Shown here piece after piece: positions 1-15,058 of a stretch of DNA of 64,000 nt. The DNA lies in the NCBI GenBank assembly GCA_051294375.1, contig CM119263.1, positions 12,961,923-13,025,922 on the forward strand, written 5' to 3'. A program made the translations under genes and the position numbers. Positions within the stretch are counted from its first letter, which is position 1. Each line of letters begins with the position of its first letter. A model generated the notes under the pieces. The model was not told the origin of the DNA and searched no databases. It worked only from the letters and a program-made list of their open reading frames with translations. This stretch comes from Paraspadella gotoi. Lineage: Eukaryota; Chaetognatha.

Positions 1-177
1 CGCAAAGAAGAACAATTTCCATAGTAATGGCTGCGTTTTCGAATGTCACTTCACGCTCTGACGAGTCCTTCCTGCGTCCTTATCTTCATATTCCGGGTTA
101 TTTGAACAGCCCAGTTGAACAAAAATACGTTCCTACAGAAATGTTTCCTTTAATAAATTGTTAAAATTTTTGAATGA

Positions 178-179
178 GG

Positions 180-216
<37 letters not shown>
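178..216. repeat. (TAA)n microsatellite running into an assembly gap
   Basis: A pure TAA trinucleotide array stops at a run of N, so its true length is unknown. The gap was probably left because the array could not be assembled. Confidence 0.95.
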
Positions 217-460
217 NNNNNNNNNNNNNNNNNNNNNNNNNNNNNNNNNNNNNNNNNNNNNNNNNNNNNNNNNNNNNNNNNNNNNNNNNNNNNNNNNNNN
301 NNNNNNNNNNNNNNNNNNNNNNNNNNNNNNNNNNNNNNNNNNNNNNNNNNNNNNNNNNNNNNNNNNNNNNNNNNNNNNNNNNNNNNNNNNNNNNNNNNNN
401 NNNNNNNNNNNNNNNNNNNNNNNNNNNNNNNNNNNNNNNNNNNNNNNNNNNNNNNNNNNN
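217..460. other. Assembly gap (244 N)
   Basis: Run of N. Nothing can be said about its content. Any open frame drawn through it is meaningless. Confidence 0.99.
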
Positions 461-593
461 ATAACCTATAAGATTTATAGCACAAGTAACGCTGTCGGTT
501 CTTTAAATGTCTCGTTTGATATTCAGTTATCAACCCACGTCCCTCTTCCCTTCGAAGACCATAATTCACTTCCTTCCCCACCTCTCGATCTCC

Positions 594-841
594 NNNNNNN
601 NNNNNNNNNNNNNNNNNNNNNNNNNNNNNNNNNNNNNNNNNNNNNNNNNNNNNNNNNNNNNNNNNNNNNNNNNNNNNNNNNNNNNNNNNNNNNNNNNNNN
701 NNNNNNNNNNNNNNNNNNNNNNNNNNNNNNNNNNNNNNNNNNNNNNNNNNNNNNNNNNNNNNNNNNNNNNNNNNNNNNNNNNNNNNNNNNNNNNNNNNNN
801 NNNNNNNNNNNNNNNNNNNNNNNNNNNNNNNNNNNNNNNNN
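594..841. other. Assembly gap (248 N)
   Basis: Run of N. The bases just before it are CT-rich, so a microsatellite probably caused the break. The flanking 461-593 and 842-1060 hold no gene I can support. Confidence 0.99.
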
Positions 842-1060
842 ACCAACTCGTTTTAGAGAAGTTCGAAGGGAAACTGATTTCTACCTAAAAAAATAGACCA
901 AGCGGCCGCTCGCCATATATTAGTGTTTATAACTTTTTCTTAAAATATATCTGGACGTTAGTTCGTCAAAAATAACGTTCTTAGAATCACAACGACAATG
1001 TTAGTGACATAAACTATATCTATACTATACTATACTACAGTACTACTACTATACAATTTT

Positions 1061-1201
1061 NNNNNNNNNNNNNNNNNNNNNNNNNNNNNNNNNNNNNNNN
1101 NNNNNNNNNNNNNNNNNNNNNNNNNNNNNNNNNNNNNNNNNNNNNNNNNNNNNNNNNNNNNNNNNNNNNNNNNNNNNNNNNNNNNNNNNNNNNNNNNNNN
1201 N
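1061..1201. other. Assembly gap (141 N) ending in a GA array
   Basis: Run of N followed directly by a short GA run (1202-1214). The left flank (1018-1056) is a degenerate TACTA repeat. Confidence 0.99.
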
Positions 1202-1214
1202 AGAGAGAGAGAGA

Positions 1215-1345
1215 TAACAAATGGGGTCTAGGGAGGCAATTTGCTGGCGGACATTTTGTTGGGATTTGGCCGCTGCTTCGGCTTTTTTGGCTTCTAAACG
1301 GCCAAGGTAACAACGAGGCATCAAAACCCTAATGGCACCATCAAT
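1215..1345 (-). other. Coding-like segment, Ala/Lys/Gln-rich, strand and exon limits unproven
   Basis: On the minus strand one frame is open for about 45 codons and reads like an amphipathic helix rich in Ala, Lys, Glu and Gln (RLEAKKAEAAAKSQQNVRQQ), beginning after an in-frame TAG. It runs into the GA array next to the gap, with no convincing splice donor. A plus-strand frame of 101 codons starts just beyond at 1351. I recognise neither product. The composition is the only support, so this could be chance. Confidence 0.15.
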
Positions 1346-2645
1346 GAGAGATGGCGTCTAAATGGAAACAGGGAAATTGGCCAATGCAGTTAAATAGGAG
1401 CAGAGCGTCTGAACTACCCATGCTTTCAAAGACGTTCCTCTTCCGGGAAAATGTGAGAAACGTAACAAATGCTTTGCGATCTTTGTACGTACATTTCCCT
1501 GAAATGATTTCTAGCAGGACGTATCCCGATTCAAGAATCTTCCTTCAATCAAGTGTTATTCCGAGTACAGTTCAACAGTGGTCCTTCGATAGAACCCTTT
1601 ACGCCGACAACGATGAGGACAACGATAACAACTACAAGACAAACGCGTGGTGGTAACGAGGGTGCAAATGGCCGGGGGGCTTGGTCGAGACCAAGGTCGA
1701 TGAGTAAATTAAGTCTGGAGCCAAGAGGGGCAGTCGAATTTGGCAGAAGTTTCGAACTGAGATGTAAATCGCATTTCGAGACAAAACAACTTTGAAATTG
1801 TAATGCATGAATTTTTAAGCTTATAATTCGACAAAAAGATTTGAAATCATCGCTTAGGAGCTTTCACATGGTAGAAGGGTCGTTCTTTATCGTCTGGTCT
1901 TGTCGATCAGTTCCATGTAATCTCAATCGCGCAGGACCTCGTCTCCTGGGCATTTCAGTCGCCACCCCTTATTTTCATGAGCTTCGGCCGCCGCTATCCC
2001 CGAAAGACCAGGATGTAATGGACCTCAGGCGGCGCCGGCCCGGATGCAATGGACCTCAGTCGCAATGGGCGCGGTCGTCAAGGACGAGACCTTTTCGCCG
2101 ATTATTCTCTGGCGAACAAAAAAAAAAAAGTTTGGAATCTCTCGGAAAATAAATTCGGAGGAACAGGTTGAAACCTTTTGCTAACACAATGCAACACATG
2201 CATGGCTAAAAATTTCTAATTCTCAGGTCGCAAGTCTTGAAATATTTCATAAATTTTACTTACAATACAAAGATTACGTACAATTTACTTACAATACATG
2301 TCATATTTGCATATGTGTTAATTACTGCTGGAAAACTTTCGAAAAAATCAATATGTTGCGAACAGAAACAAACAGACAAAGACAAACCAAAAAAAATTGT
2401 TGCTCTTTGTAAAGGTATAATAACAGCCCTAAAAAAACCCAAATATCCAAGTTTATCCATGTTCGATTGTCCGTCCATAAAAAGAAGAGTTAGTAGAACA
2501 AACCGGTAGTAATCTTAGGGTCCAACTTTTCTCGGAGCGACCGGTCCATTGGCATTTCGGTCACTTCCCTTCCGGGCCGTTGCTCAGCTTATCGATTCCT
2601 CAGGATCCCGCTCTCAAAACACTCAGTCACTGAGGACGCTTCAAT
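1346..2645. other. Mixed single-copy DNA without a recognised gene
   Basis: A plus-strand frame at 1351-1656 is open for 101 codons from an ATG and has a normal amino-acid mix, but it matches no family I know and lacks splice signals. A GC-rich patch at 1930-2100 contains a short direct repeat around GGACCTCAG. The rest is AT-rich and featureless. Confidence 0.3.
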
Positions 2646-2648
2646 AGT

Positions 2649-2649
<1 letters not shown>

Positions 2650-2716
<67 letters not shown>

Positions 2717-2717
2717 T
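2650..2717. repeat. (TTTC)n microsatellite
   Basis: Uninterrupted tetranucleotide array grading into T-rich sequence. Poly-Lys/Glu and poly-Ser/Phe frames over it are artefacts of the repeat. Confidence 0.95.
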
Positions 2718-3002
2718 TTTTTCCTTCATTTTCCTTTCCTTTTTTCTCCTTTTTCCTCCTTTCTCTTTTCGACATGAATCTGGCTTCGAGCGTCGAAAAA
2801 TGGGGCGTTCCATCCCGACATCGAACCTTTGGAATTATTGGCTTTTTTCTTCTTCTCAGCCGTCGACCCTCCCCCACGCGCCCCTTCAAAAAAAAAAAAA
2901 AAAAAAGTTCCTGTCGGAAGCCACAAAGGGGTGGGCTTAGGAAGGCGCGGGTTTAAAAAAGGGAGAGGGATGCGGAAGGGGCGTTGAGTCGAAGGGGGCA
3001 GG

Positions 3003-3152
3003 GGCGTTAGAAGGGCGGTTTGGCGTTTCGAGCTCCCAACGCGCGGCGCAATTGGCGTCAGCGGCGCCATTGGTTTCTCTAGCGCAATTGGTACCAACGC
3101 CACATTCGGGTCGCGGGGTCAGGGTTGGAATGAAAGCGTTATTGGTGGCGGA
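3003..3152. repeat. Degenerate 18-bp tandem repeat carrying ATTGG (inverted CCAAT) boxes
   Basis: ATTGG occurs at 3051, 3069, 3087 and 3141, at spacings of 18, 18 and 54 (three times 18). Units share a core like GCGCAATTGG. The two intervening units keep the period but have lost the core. Read on the minus strand the unit gives a Pro-Ile-Ala hexapeptide, so a coding or a promoter role is possible. NF-Y binds CCAAT in either orientation. The region is GC-rich compared with its flanks. Confidence 0.6.
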
Positions 3153-3331
3153 GAATCATAAGCGGGTCGTTAGTTCAATAACGGGAGGAGGGAAGGAAAG
3201 GGGGCGCTGGGAGGCAGGGCGTGGTTTGAGGTTTGAGGAAAGAGGAAGAGATTGGAGGGGCGTGGTTTGATAGAAGAGACAAAGATGCGAAATAGAACGA
3301 GATGGAGAAAGCGATGGAGAGGGAGAGGGAC

Positions 3332-3483
<152 letters not shown>

Positions 3484-3593
3484 AGAAAGAGACTGAGAGA
3501 AAGAAAAAGAACTCGATACTCATTTATCTCGTTACCAAAGTATAATTAGTATTATAAATGTACCACTCAGTTCTATGAAATGTAGGTACAAAT

Positions 3594-4222
3594 TATAAAT
3601 TGCAATTATAAACGGACGACAGAACATTTTCGTCTGCTTTAAAAAATACAACACGAATGAAGTCGCGATCCTCGTTGTTGTTTTTGTGCAACCAACGTTC
3701 GTCACGGTTGTCGTCATTGTAGAAATTTTCGTCATTGTCGTCCTTGTTCAAGGGATGTTCATCATTATCACTGTCATTCATGGGATCTTCATCATTATTA
3801 CTGTCATTCAAGGGATCTTCATCTATTATTTAAGGACTGTCATTCAAGGATCTTCATCATTATCACTGTCATTCAAGGATCTTCATTATTATCACTGTCA
3901 ATTCAAGCGATCTTCATCATTATCACTGTCATTCAAGCGATCTTCATCATTATCACTGTCATTCAAGCAATCTTCATCATTGTCACTGTCATTCGGGCGA
4001 TCTTCATCAATATCACTGTCATTCAAGCGATCCTCATCATTATCAGTCATTCAAGCGATNNNNNNNNNNNNNNNNNNNGTCATTCAAGCGATCTTCATCA
4101 TTATCACTGTCATTCAAGGGATCGTCATCATAATCACGTCGTTCGTCGTGCTTGGTTATCGTCCTCGCTTCGTTGGCGACGAGTGCGACATTGCCGCTCG
4201 TAGTTCTGCTATCAACTCTGAA
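3594..4222 (-). CDS. Candidate 3' exon of an acidic Asp/Asn repeat protein (frame-damaged)
   Basis: The minus strand reads a decapeptide repeat SDNDEDRLND about a dozen times, encoded by a 30-bp unit. The unit keeps its frame, the other two minus frames carry stops in every unit, and acidic sequence continues on both sides (upstream ...TITKHDERRDYDDDPLND, downstream ...NKDDNDENFYND). It ends at a TAA (3593-3595). A possible acceptor with a CTAAT branch motif and CTTTCAG lies near 4223. Single-base indels inside at least two units, one larger altered unit and a 19-N gap break the frame, so it is either a pseudogene or a real exon with sequencing errors. The plus strand is open across most of the array, because all three plus frames of the unit lack stops. 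No family recognised. Confidence 0.35.
3746..4137. repeat. 30-bp minisatellite, about 13 units
   Basis: Tandem units of the form GTCATTCAAG-CGATCTTCAT-CATTATCACT. Terminal units are more diverged than central ones, the pattern expected of an array that expands from the middle. A 19-N gap interrupts it at 4060-4078. A unit length divisible by three fits a coding role on the minus strand. Confidence 0.9.
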
Positions 4223-4436
4223 AGGCCATTAGCGGAAATTCAAAAACAGTGCCGCGAGCGCCAGGGAAAGACGTAACTGTCAATGGCGACAGTGAAAACG
4301 AGAAAAAATCACATTTTAGTACAAAGTAGATACTCTTGATATGAAGCGCTCGAATCGACAGAGAATTGGAATTCAAGAAAAAAACAAAAAAACTGAAAGA
4401 TAGAAATGAGGAAAGACGAATAAAAAAAAAAAAAAA

Positions 4437-4448
4437 AATAATAATAAT

Positions 4449-4491
<43 letters not shown>

Positions 4492-4566
4492 TAATAATAA
4501 TAATAATAATAAATATAATAATAATAAATTATAATAATATTATTATTATTATTATTAATATTAATA
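4437..4566. repeat. (TAA)n-rich AT tract
   Basis: Imperfect TAA/TTA array following an A-run. Poly-Asn, Ile and Tyr frames through it are repeat artefacts. Confidence 0.93.
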
Positions 4567-4569
4567 AAG

Positions 4570-5840
4570 GAAAATAAAAAAAAGGAAAAATATAAGGAAA
4601 TAAGAAAAAAGGAAGAAATTGCGAGTCTTCCGGAAGAAAAAGGCAGAGTCATTTGCGAGATGCATTTTTTTTTATGATAAATGATCGTCTAAGTTGGCAG
4701 TGTCAACGCCAGTCCCCGGCGTCGCGAGCCGATCCAACTGTCTCATTTGAATACGACGCTGGATCCACCATCTCCAAAGAAGACGCCGCGACATTGGCTA
4801 AAAAAAATATCTGAATCTTTTGAATAAAAATTCGACTGTGAATTGGGAAGACAATGGGAGACCGCTAAGAGCCGATGACGACAATTTAAGCGCTGATTGT
4901 CAAAATGTGTACCTTATCAAAATACAATACTGCTTAAAAGGGAAATCGGTAGGTGCTAGCTAAAACGCTGGAATATCTTTTTTTTTCAACCCCAAAACTC
5001 TCATAAACATTGATTGATTGATTTGAATGCAGAGCAAGGCGGCTAAATTGAACCTAACCTTAAAAGAAGAATCTTATTTTTCTTCTCTCGCCCTTCTTTT
5101 TCATTGTAAAAAACAAAGTCCTAATACTAAAAGAAATATTCCTTTTTCTTGTATTTCATGGTCATTTGGTTTTCTCACTTGTCCTCGTCATTGTCGTCGT
5201 CGTCGATGTCTCGTCATCATCGTCGTCGTCGTCCTCGTTCTTGCGCAAAGATTCTTGAGGTAAGACGGGTGGGTGTGGCTCCAGAGACTCATTACGCCGC
5301 GATTCGAGCCAAGTATTTCGCCATCGAGTGCGTCTGGCCTGTTCGCGCTGGGGCGGAATCGCGCCGCGTCCCAAGGTTCAATGAAGCAATCTCGCGACGC
5401 ATTATCTGGGTATTATATATGCGATAATGTAATATTAGTTTATGTTACGTTATGTATGTATATACTATATAATCTTCATTTAATTTGATAATGATATATA
5501 TCCGCAAATAAAGGCCCGCTACGATAGGAAGTAACGTCCCGCAACGACGCTATCTCAACCGCCGTCTTTCCATCGAATGTTTGAATGTCACTTGTTAAGC
5601 TCTCCACTCCAGTCCACTCCAGTCCCCATATCTATATCGTTTGCGTTACGATATAAATTCTTTCTCGGGTTAACGCTTTCATCTTCAGAGTTAGAAATTC
5701 CGGTTTTACGACGAGATTCGGCCTCGTCGCCCGTTACCGGCGACACCCGGCCTGCGCCTGCCGCCGCCGAACGCCGAACGCCACAAAAATTTATGGTTTC
5801 ACTCTGAGTTTGTGGAGAAAAGCCGAGTTCACAGCCGCTG
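4570..5840. other. Non-coding stretch with a GTC/GAC trinucleotide patch
   Basis: A GTC/GTCGTC run at 5180-5245 would encode poly-Asp on the minus strand. No exon boundary or recognisable domain is seen. A GC-rich patch at 5700-5880 may be promoter-like (see the CGTTACG sites). Confidence 0.4.
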
Positions 5841-5867
5841 CGTTACGTTCCGTTACGCGGCGTAACG
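5841..5867. promoter_or_regulatory. Three CGTTACG sites at 10-bp phase, the last two forming a 17-bp palindrome
   Basis: CGTTACG at 5841 and 5851 and its reverse CGTAACG at 5861, each ten bases apart, so they face the same side of the helix. CGTTACGC-G-GCGTAACG (5851-5867) is a perfect palindrome with a one-base centre. TTACG half sites are typical of bZIP proteins. Binding is inferred only. Confidence 0.4.
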
Positions 5868-6187
5868 CGGCCATGCTTCCCGACTCTTTTGGGTTTCGTT
5901 TTCCAGATTTTAAAACGCGTCTTCAGCTGTGACTCTATAAGATACTTCTCTGTATGTCTGTCTTTCTGGCCGTCTGACGGTTGATCGACAAAACATTAAA
6001 TAAAGTAAAATAAGTAAGGGAAATTCGTCATAAAAAAAGGAACGCGAGTCAAAATTATTCGTTTTTGGAAATCCATTGAAAAAACAAAAAAATCCAAACA
6101 AAAACCAAACAAACATATCTTTGATTCTGACGTAAATATGTTGTCGGGCATTGCATAAGTTCACCCCGCCTATAAGAATGACACTTT

Positions 6188-6400
6188 CGGTAGTCTCCCG
6201 GTGGCTCATTGAGTAAAGCCATCATCAGCTGGGTTCGATCCAAACCCCGTACCTACCCTGCGGGAAGCGTGAGGCCGGACGTAAACCGCCTTACGGGGGT
6301 GGAAAACCCTCAAGCCTTGTTCCAAGCCCAGGACCCGATCTATGACTGCGAGAGTTGCGGATTGCACTCTTCAGCCCACTAAGCGCCTTATCCACAAATA
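6188..6400 (+). mobile_element. tRNA-derived SINE (5'-degenerate)
   Basis: An A-box-like TGGCTCATTGAG (about 6203) and a B-box GGTTCGATCC (about 6231) sit in Pol III order, followed by a GC-rich unrelated body to about 6400. The box spacing, about 29 bases, is shorter than the roughly 43 of an intact tRNA head, so part of the head has been lost. SINEs are transcribed by Pol III and moved by LINE enzymes supplied in trans. No target-site duplication could be fixed. Confidence 0.55.
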
Positions 6401-10364
<3,964 letters not shown>

Positions 10365-10415
10365 TTCGTCGTTGGCAGATTTTCGTCGTTGGCAGATTTT
10401 CGTCGTTGGCAGATT
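10365..10415. repeat. 17-bp tandem repeat, three units
   Basis: GATTTTCGTCGTTGGCA is repeated nearly perfectly. The unit is not a multiple of three, so it is not a coding repeat. Confidence 0.85.
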
Positions 10416-10645
10416 CTCGTCAGATAAACCATTACGGATGACGTGAGAGTTTTCGACGTCGGTAAAAAATTGTGAGAAAAAAAAATACTTCAAAGTATCA
10501 ACGCGTCTCTTTTTCAAGATGCGTGTTTTGATTAACATCGTCAAAGACCAAATTGGTCTTCAGCACTTCATTTTCTCGGTGCGTCAAAACCTTAATATTT
10601 TTTTTTTCTTTAATCCTATTAAGACAATGAAAATTTATGTTATTT

Positions 10646-10683
10646 CTATTCTATTCTATTCTATTCTATTCTATTCTATTCTA
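10646..10683. repeat. (ATTCT)n microsatellite
   Basis: Pure pentanucleotide array of seven to eight units. Confidence 0.95.
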
Positions 10684-10985
10684 ATTTTTATATTGGTTGT
10701 ACCGATTTCATTCAATTATTCTCCTCCTCCATTTTGTCAAAAAAAAAAAATTCCCCTAAGTTTTTCCCTGATTAAAAATCGGGATCGTTAAGTTTCCCCC
10801 TTAATCACGCCCCCCCCTGTCACACCGCTTACCGCTCTCTATTTCGTCTGCTTATGTCCATCCATTTTTCCCTCATTCCTCGTCTCTCACAGAAATGGCC
10901 GAATTCTCGAATGAAAAGGATCGAGGCTTTCTTCTAATCAAAAGCATCAAATGTCTCCGGCGATTCATGATGGATTCATCCACCG

Positions 10986-11107
<122 letters not shown>

Positions 11108-12599
11108 CGCGCAATCCATTGCATTGGCGCCTTAGATTCATGAGCACGCTGACTTTCCTCGCTTTGCAACCTTTGTCGCGCGGTCGGGATTTAGTTGGGT
11201 GGGCGCTGAAAATACGTAGTGGGGTTTGTAGACCCCGAGGGATCGCCCTTTCAAACTGTTTACCGAGGGAAGATTAGACAGTGGGAGTATACATTAGGAT
11301 ATTCCCTAGGCTGCGAAAAAAAATGTATTTAAATATTCTATATCGTTGAGTGAGTAGACATTTAGTGAAATTGTATAAATATATATAATTTTATGTATCA
11401 TCAATTGCACTGTACATCATGAGAAGCAACGCATATTTATGGGAAAACGTTGGCTTTATCCACGTTAGGGTTAAAAACTCTTTGTGAAATTTTGGACTGA
11501 AAAAATTCTGGTTGCATTGTTCCGATAAAAATGCGCGGGCGCGTGGTTTTTGGATGTGGAATTTTATAGAATAATTCGACGTGGTAGTGAAATGGGGAAA
11601 GTCTCGCACGAATAACCGGGTGAAATGGATTGTGCATCACCGACGAGTTTATTTTTACTAGACATAATACGTTTGCTTTTGCCAACAGGATGAATTAATA
11701 GGCGGAGTGAGAAATAGAAAGGACCAATGGATAAATAAAAAGTTTGAGCAAACAATGTCGGATCTGCCTTCGGATTGGATGTTCCATGAATGTTACAAAA
11801 AACTTTATTAATAAATAGAGAGAAAGAGAAACATAATTAATCATAACTAGATCATAACATTAAAAATCATAACAGATTTCTCAATTAATCCATTTAAAAA
11901 ATTATCAATCAATTATTTAACCATATTAACAATCAATCAATCAATTAATCAATCAATCAGAGATTTTGATTTTTAATTTAAACTCTTCTCCACTTCTACG
12001 ATTCCATCAAAAATTTATAACCATCTTATGCACATACTTTCTTTCCCATACACAAAATTTCACTTCAATTTATCAATCCGATTTTTAATAAATATAATAA
12101 TTATGAGTAAAAGAATTTAAGTAAATGAGACTTTTTGTTTAAAAAAAACGATTTCGTTATTTTATCAAAATATGGGGCCGCTTCTCCTTCCTTCTCTTTT
12201 CATCTATATACTGATTTCCTTCACTTTTCTCGTAATCATTAATCTAATTCCTTAATCTAATAAATATTCACTAAATAAAAAAGTATACGAACAATACAAA
12301 AATACAATAAAAACTTGTGTCTTGTCATACAAGAAAAATGACACCACAAATCTGAGCGTATTATTAGTGTATTAGTGTATCAATATTACTATTATTATTT
12401 TTATTACTATTATTATTTTCATAATTTTCGCTCGCGAAATCCACTACAAACTTGGTTTGTGGTCGCCTCCGATCATTATTGCCTCCAATGCCAGTGGTAT
12501 TTCAGTCTCCTGCATATTGAAGACCATTTTTGTCGCCCCCAGCCGCCACAATTGACGTTTCTTGTCTCCCCGCTGGTCATTCTGGATCGTTCTTGTCCT

Positions 12600-12840
12600 T
12601 GGTTCTACCGCTCAGGCCGTTTTGCTCTCCCTTCATCCCTCCTTGCTCCAATCGCCGAAGCCATTTTCAGTCCCCCCCCCTCCGCCCTTTTTTTTTGCCC
12701 CAATCGCTTCCGCCTCATTTTCCCTTCCATTTATGTAATCCTCGTCGTCATTCCTCAGATCGCCGTCGCTGTCATCCTGGTCATCCTGGTCATCCTGGTC
12801 ATCGTGGTTGGCTGGTCGCTCTCGTTTTGGTAGACAATCC
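12600..12840 (-). other. Acidic coding-like segment with Asp-Asp-Gln repeats (copy A)
   Basis: The minus strand reads NHDDQDDQDDQDDSDGDLRNDDED and continues through Lys-rich and Gly-rich stretches, from a 9-bp array. The matching segment of copy B (17061-17459) continues in a different frame for 132 codons. The two copies disagree by indels, so a consensus is needed before any protein can be stated. The plus strand is also open (12375-12833) with hydrophobic residues, an equally weak candidate. Confidence 0.2.
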
Positions 12841-13439
12841 AAACCTCTTGATCGATTGTCGCATCTCTGCGACTTTTTCCTTCGTCTTATTTTCTTCTCT
12901 CTTTTTATATTCTCTTTTTCTTTTTTAGCATCTTCCCATTAATTCCCCTTTTTCTTTCCCCGCGCCCCTCTCCCCTTACCGTCTCTCTTTTCTTCAACAA
13001 GGCGGAAAACTAGAATACAACCGTTTTTTTATTCTATCACTTTTTGTTATTGTTTTATGTTTTTCATTTTCATTTTTTTATGATTTTTTTTTTTGAATTT
13101 CTCCTTTTTAATTCTATATTTTTATTTTATTTTTTGTTTCGTGTCTTTTTTAACTTCGCTTGCGTTATTTTATCCATTTTTTTTTAGTTTCAGTTACAGA
13201 GTGGGATTAAAAAATCAGTAAAAATATTCTAATATCACTCTCTTTAGACCCAGGTCGCTATTTAATAAATTTATTTTAAAAAAATAAATTGAATCTTTTT
13301 TTTTTTACTGAAAACATATGCCGACTTCATAAGATCTGTGACCGAATATAACTTTCTTAGGTTGTTCATGTTTGTAGCCAAAATAAACATTTATATACCT
13401 ACCTAATGTTTTTTTTTATTTCGGTTTAATTTCGACTTC

Positions 13440-13625
13440 TCCTGACCCCACGGGGCTTCTCCGGGTTGCGCTTGTTTTGCCCCCGGTGTTTTGGTGGCCT
13501 TGAACACGCCGCCACGTGACCGAGAAAATGGGGGAAGAGGGAAGAATTCAGAAAAGATGGCGCCACGCTCACCGAGACGCGCCGCTACGTCGTCGCAACA
13601 GATAACCGATAACCATTAGGTCTTA
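13440..13625 (+). promoter_or_regulatory. GC-rich promoter-like patch with E-box and AAGATGGCGCC
   Basis: In an AT-rich setting this patch holds CACGTGAC (13513) and AAAGATGGCGCCACG (13553). The ATG inside the latter opens a 20-codon frame (MAPRSPRRAATSSQQITDNH) ending in TAG. AAGATGGCG around a start is common in animal genes and resembles a YY1 site. In copy B the small frame is broken by indels, so I treat the patch as regulatory rather than coding. Confidence 0.3.
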
Positions 13626-14153
13626 GTGAAAATCATATTGATACGATTAAATGGACGAAATGATCAAATAAAGCAGAATTGTGAATCACAAATAAGGATA
13701 AATCGATACCACAATGTTGCTAGTTGTCATCCTAGCAGGCGTAACATGTCCTGTTCCTACCCCAAATATATATTGGGTTCAGTCACTATGCGAATATCGG
13801 TGTTGTTGAGGTGAAAATCTCTCAAGATTTCGCGAAATCGAGTTATGTTTTTCTTTTTTTTCTTTTTTATGCAACGGGGAATTTTCGTCTCCTGGTTCTC
13901 ATTGGGTAAAACAGTGCTAGTCATTCCCACGTAACAGTTGACTTGCTGAGGCTATTTTATTGTTAAATTGGTAGATTCGATTTTATTAGACTTAATAAGG
14001 TCAAACTGTCACTAAAACTGTCACTAAAACTAGTTCGAGGATGATTTCCGTTAGTGACGTAGAAGCGAATCAAAGGTTAAAGGTAAAACATAACGCGGTC
14101 GCGTGACGCCCTCGAAAATGGGATAACATTTGAAATTTAGGGTGAGTGGGTAG

Positions 14154-14860
14154 TAGAGCGTAGTGAAAGTCACATATGAAAATTCTAATGGTCATTTATG
14201 GACAAGTACCACCGGTGACATTAATTTTTTTTAAAAAATTAGTTTTTATAATTTTGCAGTAGGCTATATTTATATATGGTACTATCCTTAAATATCCTAA
14301 ATTTCAAAATGGACTTTTCTTAATTTTTATGGCAGATTTAAATTCCTTGTCAAAAGTTGATAAAAGATTTTAAGATTTTTAAAAATTATTTCATTAAGAA
14401 GGTTAAAAATTAAAAAAATATATATTTTAATTTACAAAAAATAATTTTCCAGCTTAAAAAATAGGTTTTTCCGTTTTTTGACCAACTAAATGAAAAGATT
14501 TTTTAAAAAAATATTATAATTTCTTTTTATCAACTTTTATGACGAATCCAAATCTGCAAAAAAATCTTATAAAAAAAAAAATTTTTGAAATTTAACATTT
14601 ATAGGCTTAGACTTAATACCTACTGCGAAAATTGCAAAATTATAATAAAATTATGATAAATTTAATTTCATAATGGAGAAGGCCGTGCGAGTACAAAAAA
14701 AAATATTTTTTTTGCCAGATATTTAGACTTAATTTTCAATTTCAGTGGTATCAAATTAAAAAAAAATTTTATACATTAATGTTTCATTGGTACAACTTTG
14801 TTCATTCTCTACTTTTGTAATTTTAATTTAAGTTAAATTTAGGCTTTTTACTATGCTTCA
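14154..14860. mobile_element. Foldback MITE, 707 bp, 8-bp target-site duplication (copy A)
   Basis: Ends are TAGAGCGTAGTGAAAGTCAC on the left and, as reverse complement, TGAAGCATAGTAAAAAGCC on the right. It is flanked by the direct repeat GTGGGTAG at 14146-14153 and 14861-14868. The interior is AT-rich and roughly self-complementary, without coding capacity. An 8-bp duplication is characteristic of hAT (also P and Merlin) transposases. The left end matches the 38.1-kb element closely, so the two are one family. Confidence 0.85.
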
Positions 14861-15058
14861 GTGGGTAGTGAGCAACGATGGTGGCGCGTCGAAGTTGTGA
14901 AAGCCACTCGACTGGAGAACTGATGATTATTTTGAGGCGGAAAGAGGAAGATAAGAGTTCGTTACAACAAGAGACATTGTTATCCATAGTTCGGCTACAG
15001 AAATTCTTTTTGGCAGCTTGGAAAGATATTTTTTTTATCAGTGTTTTGACAAGAAAGA

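Noticed and set aside
150-1324. Frames running through N gaps at the window start, and similar ones at 27743-28295 and 43898-44277
   Set aside because: Most of the apparent protein is unknown bases; frame continuity across a gap of unknown length is meaningless.
1561-1640. LYADNDED as a reverse-transcriptase YADD-like motif
   Set aside because: No DD pair and none of the surrounding reverse-transcriptase motifs; the acidic run comes from a GAC-rich patch.
3686-4276. 196-codon plus-strand frame over the 30-bp minisatellite
   Set aside because: All three plus-strand frames of the repeat unit lack stops, so openness is uninformative. The minus strand has one open frame with coherent flanks.
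6188-6245. Possible tRNA gene at the 6.2-kb A/B boxes
   Set aside because: Box spacing is too short, there is no paired acceptor stem or T-run terminator, and it continues into a SINE-like body.
12375-12833. 152-codon plus frame with hydrophobic segments
   Set aside because: The corresponding frame in copy B is rearranged by indels, and the start is a poly-Tyr artefact of a TAT-rich tract.
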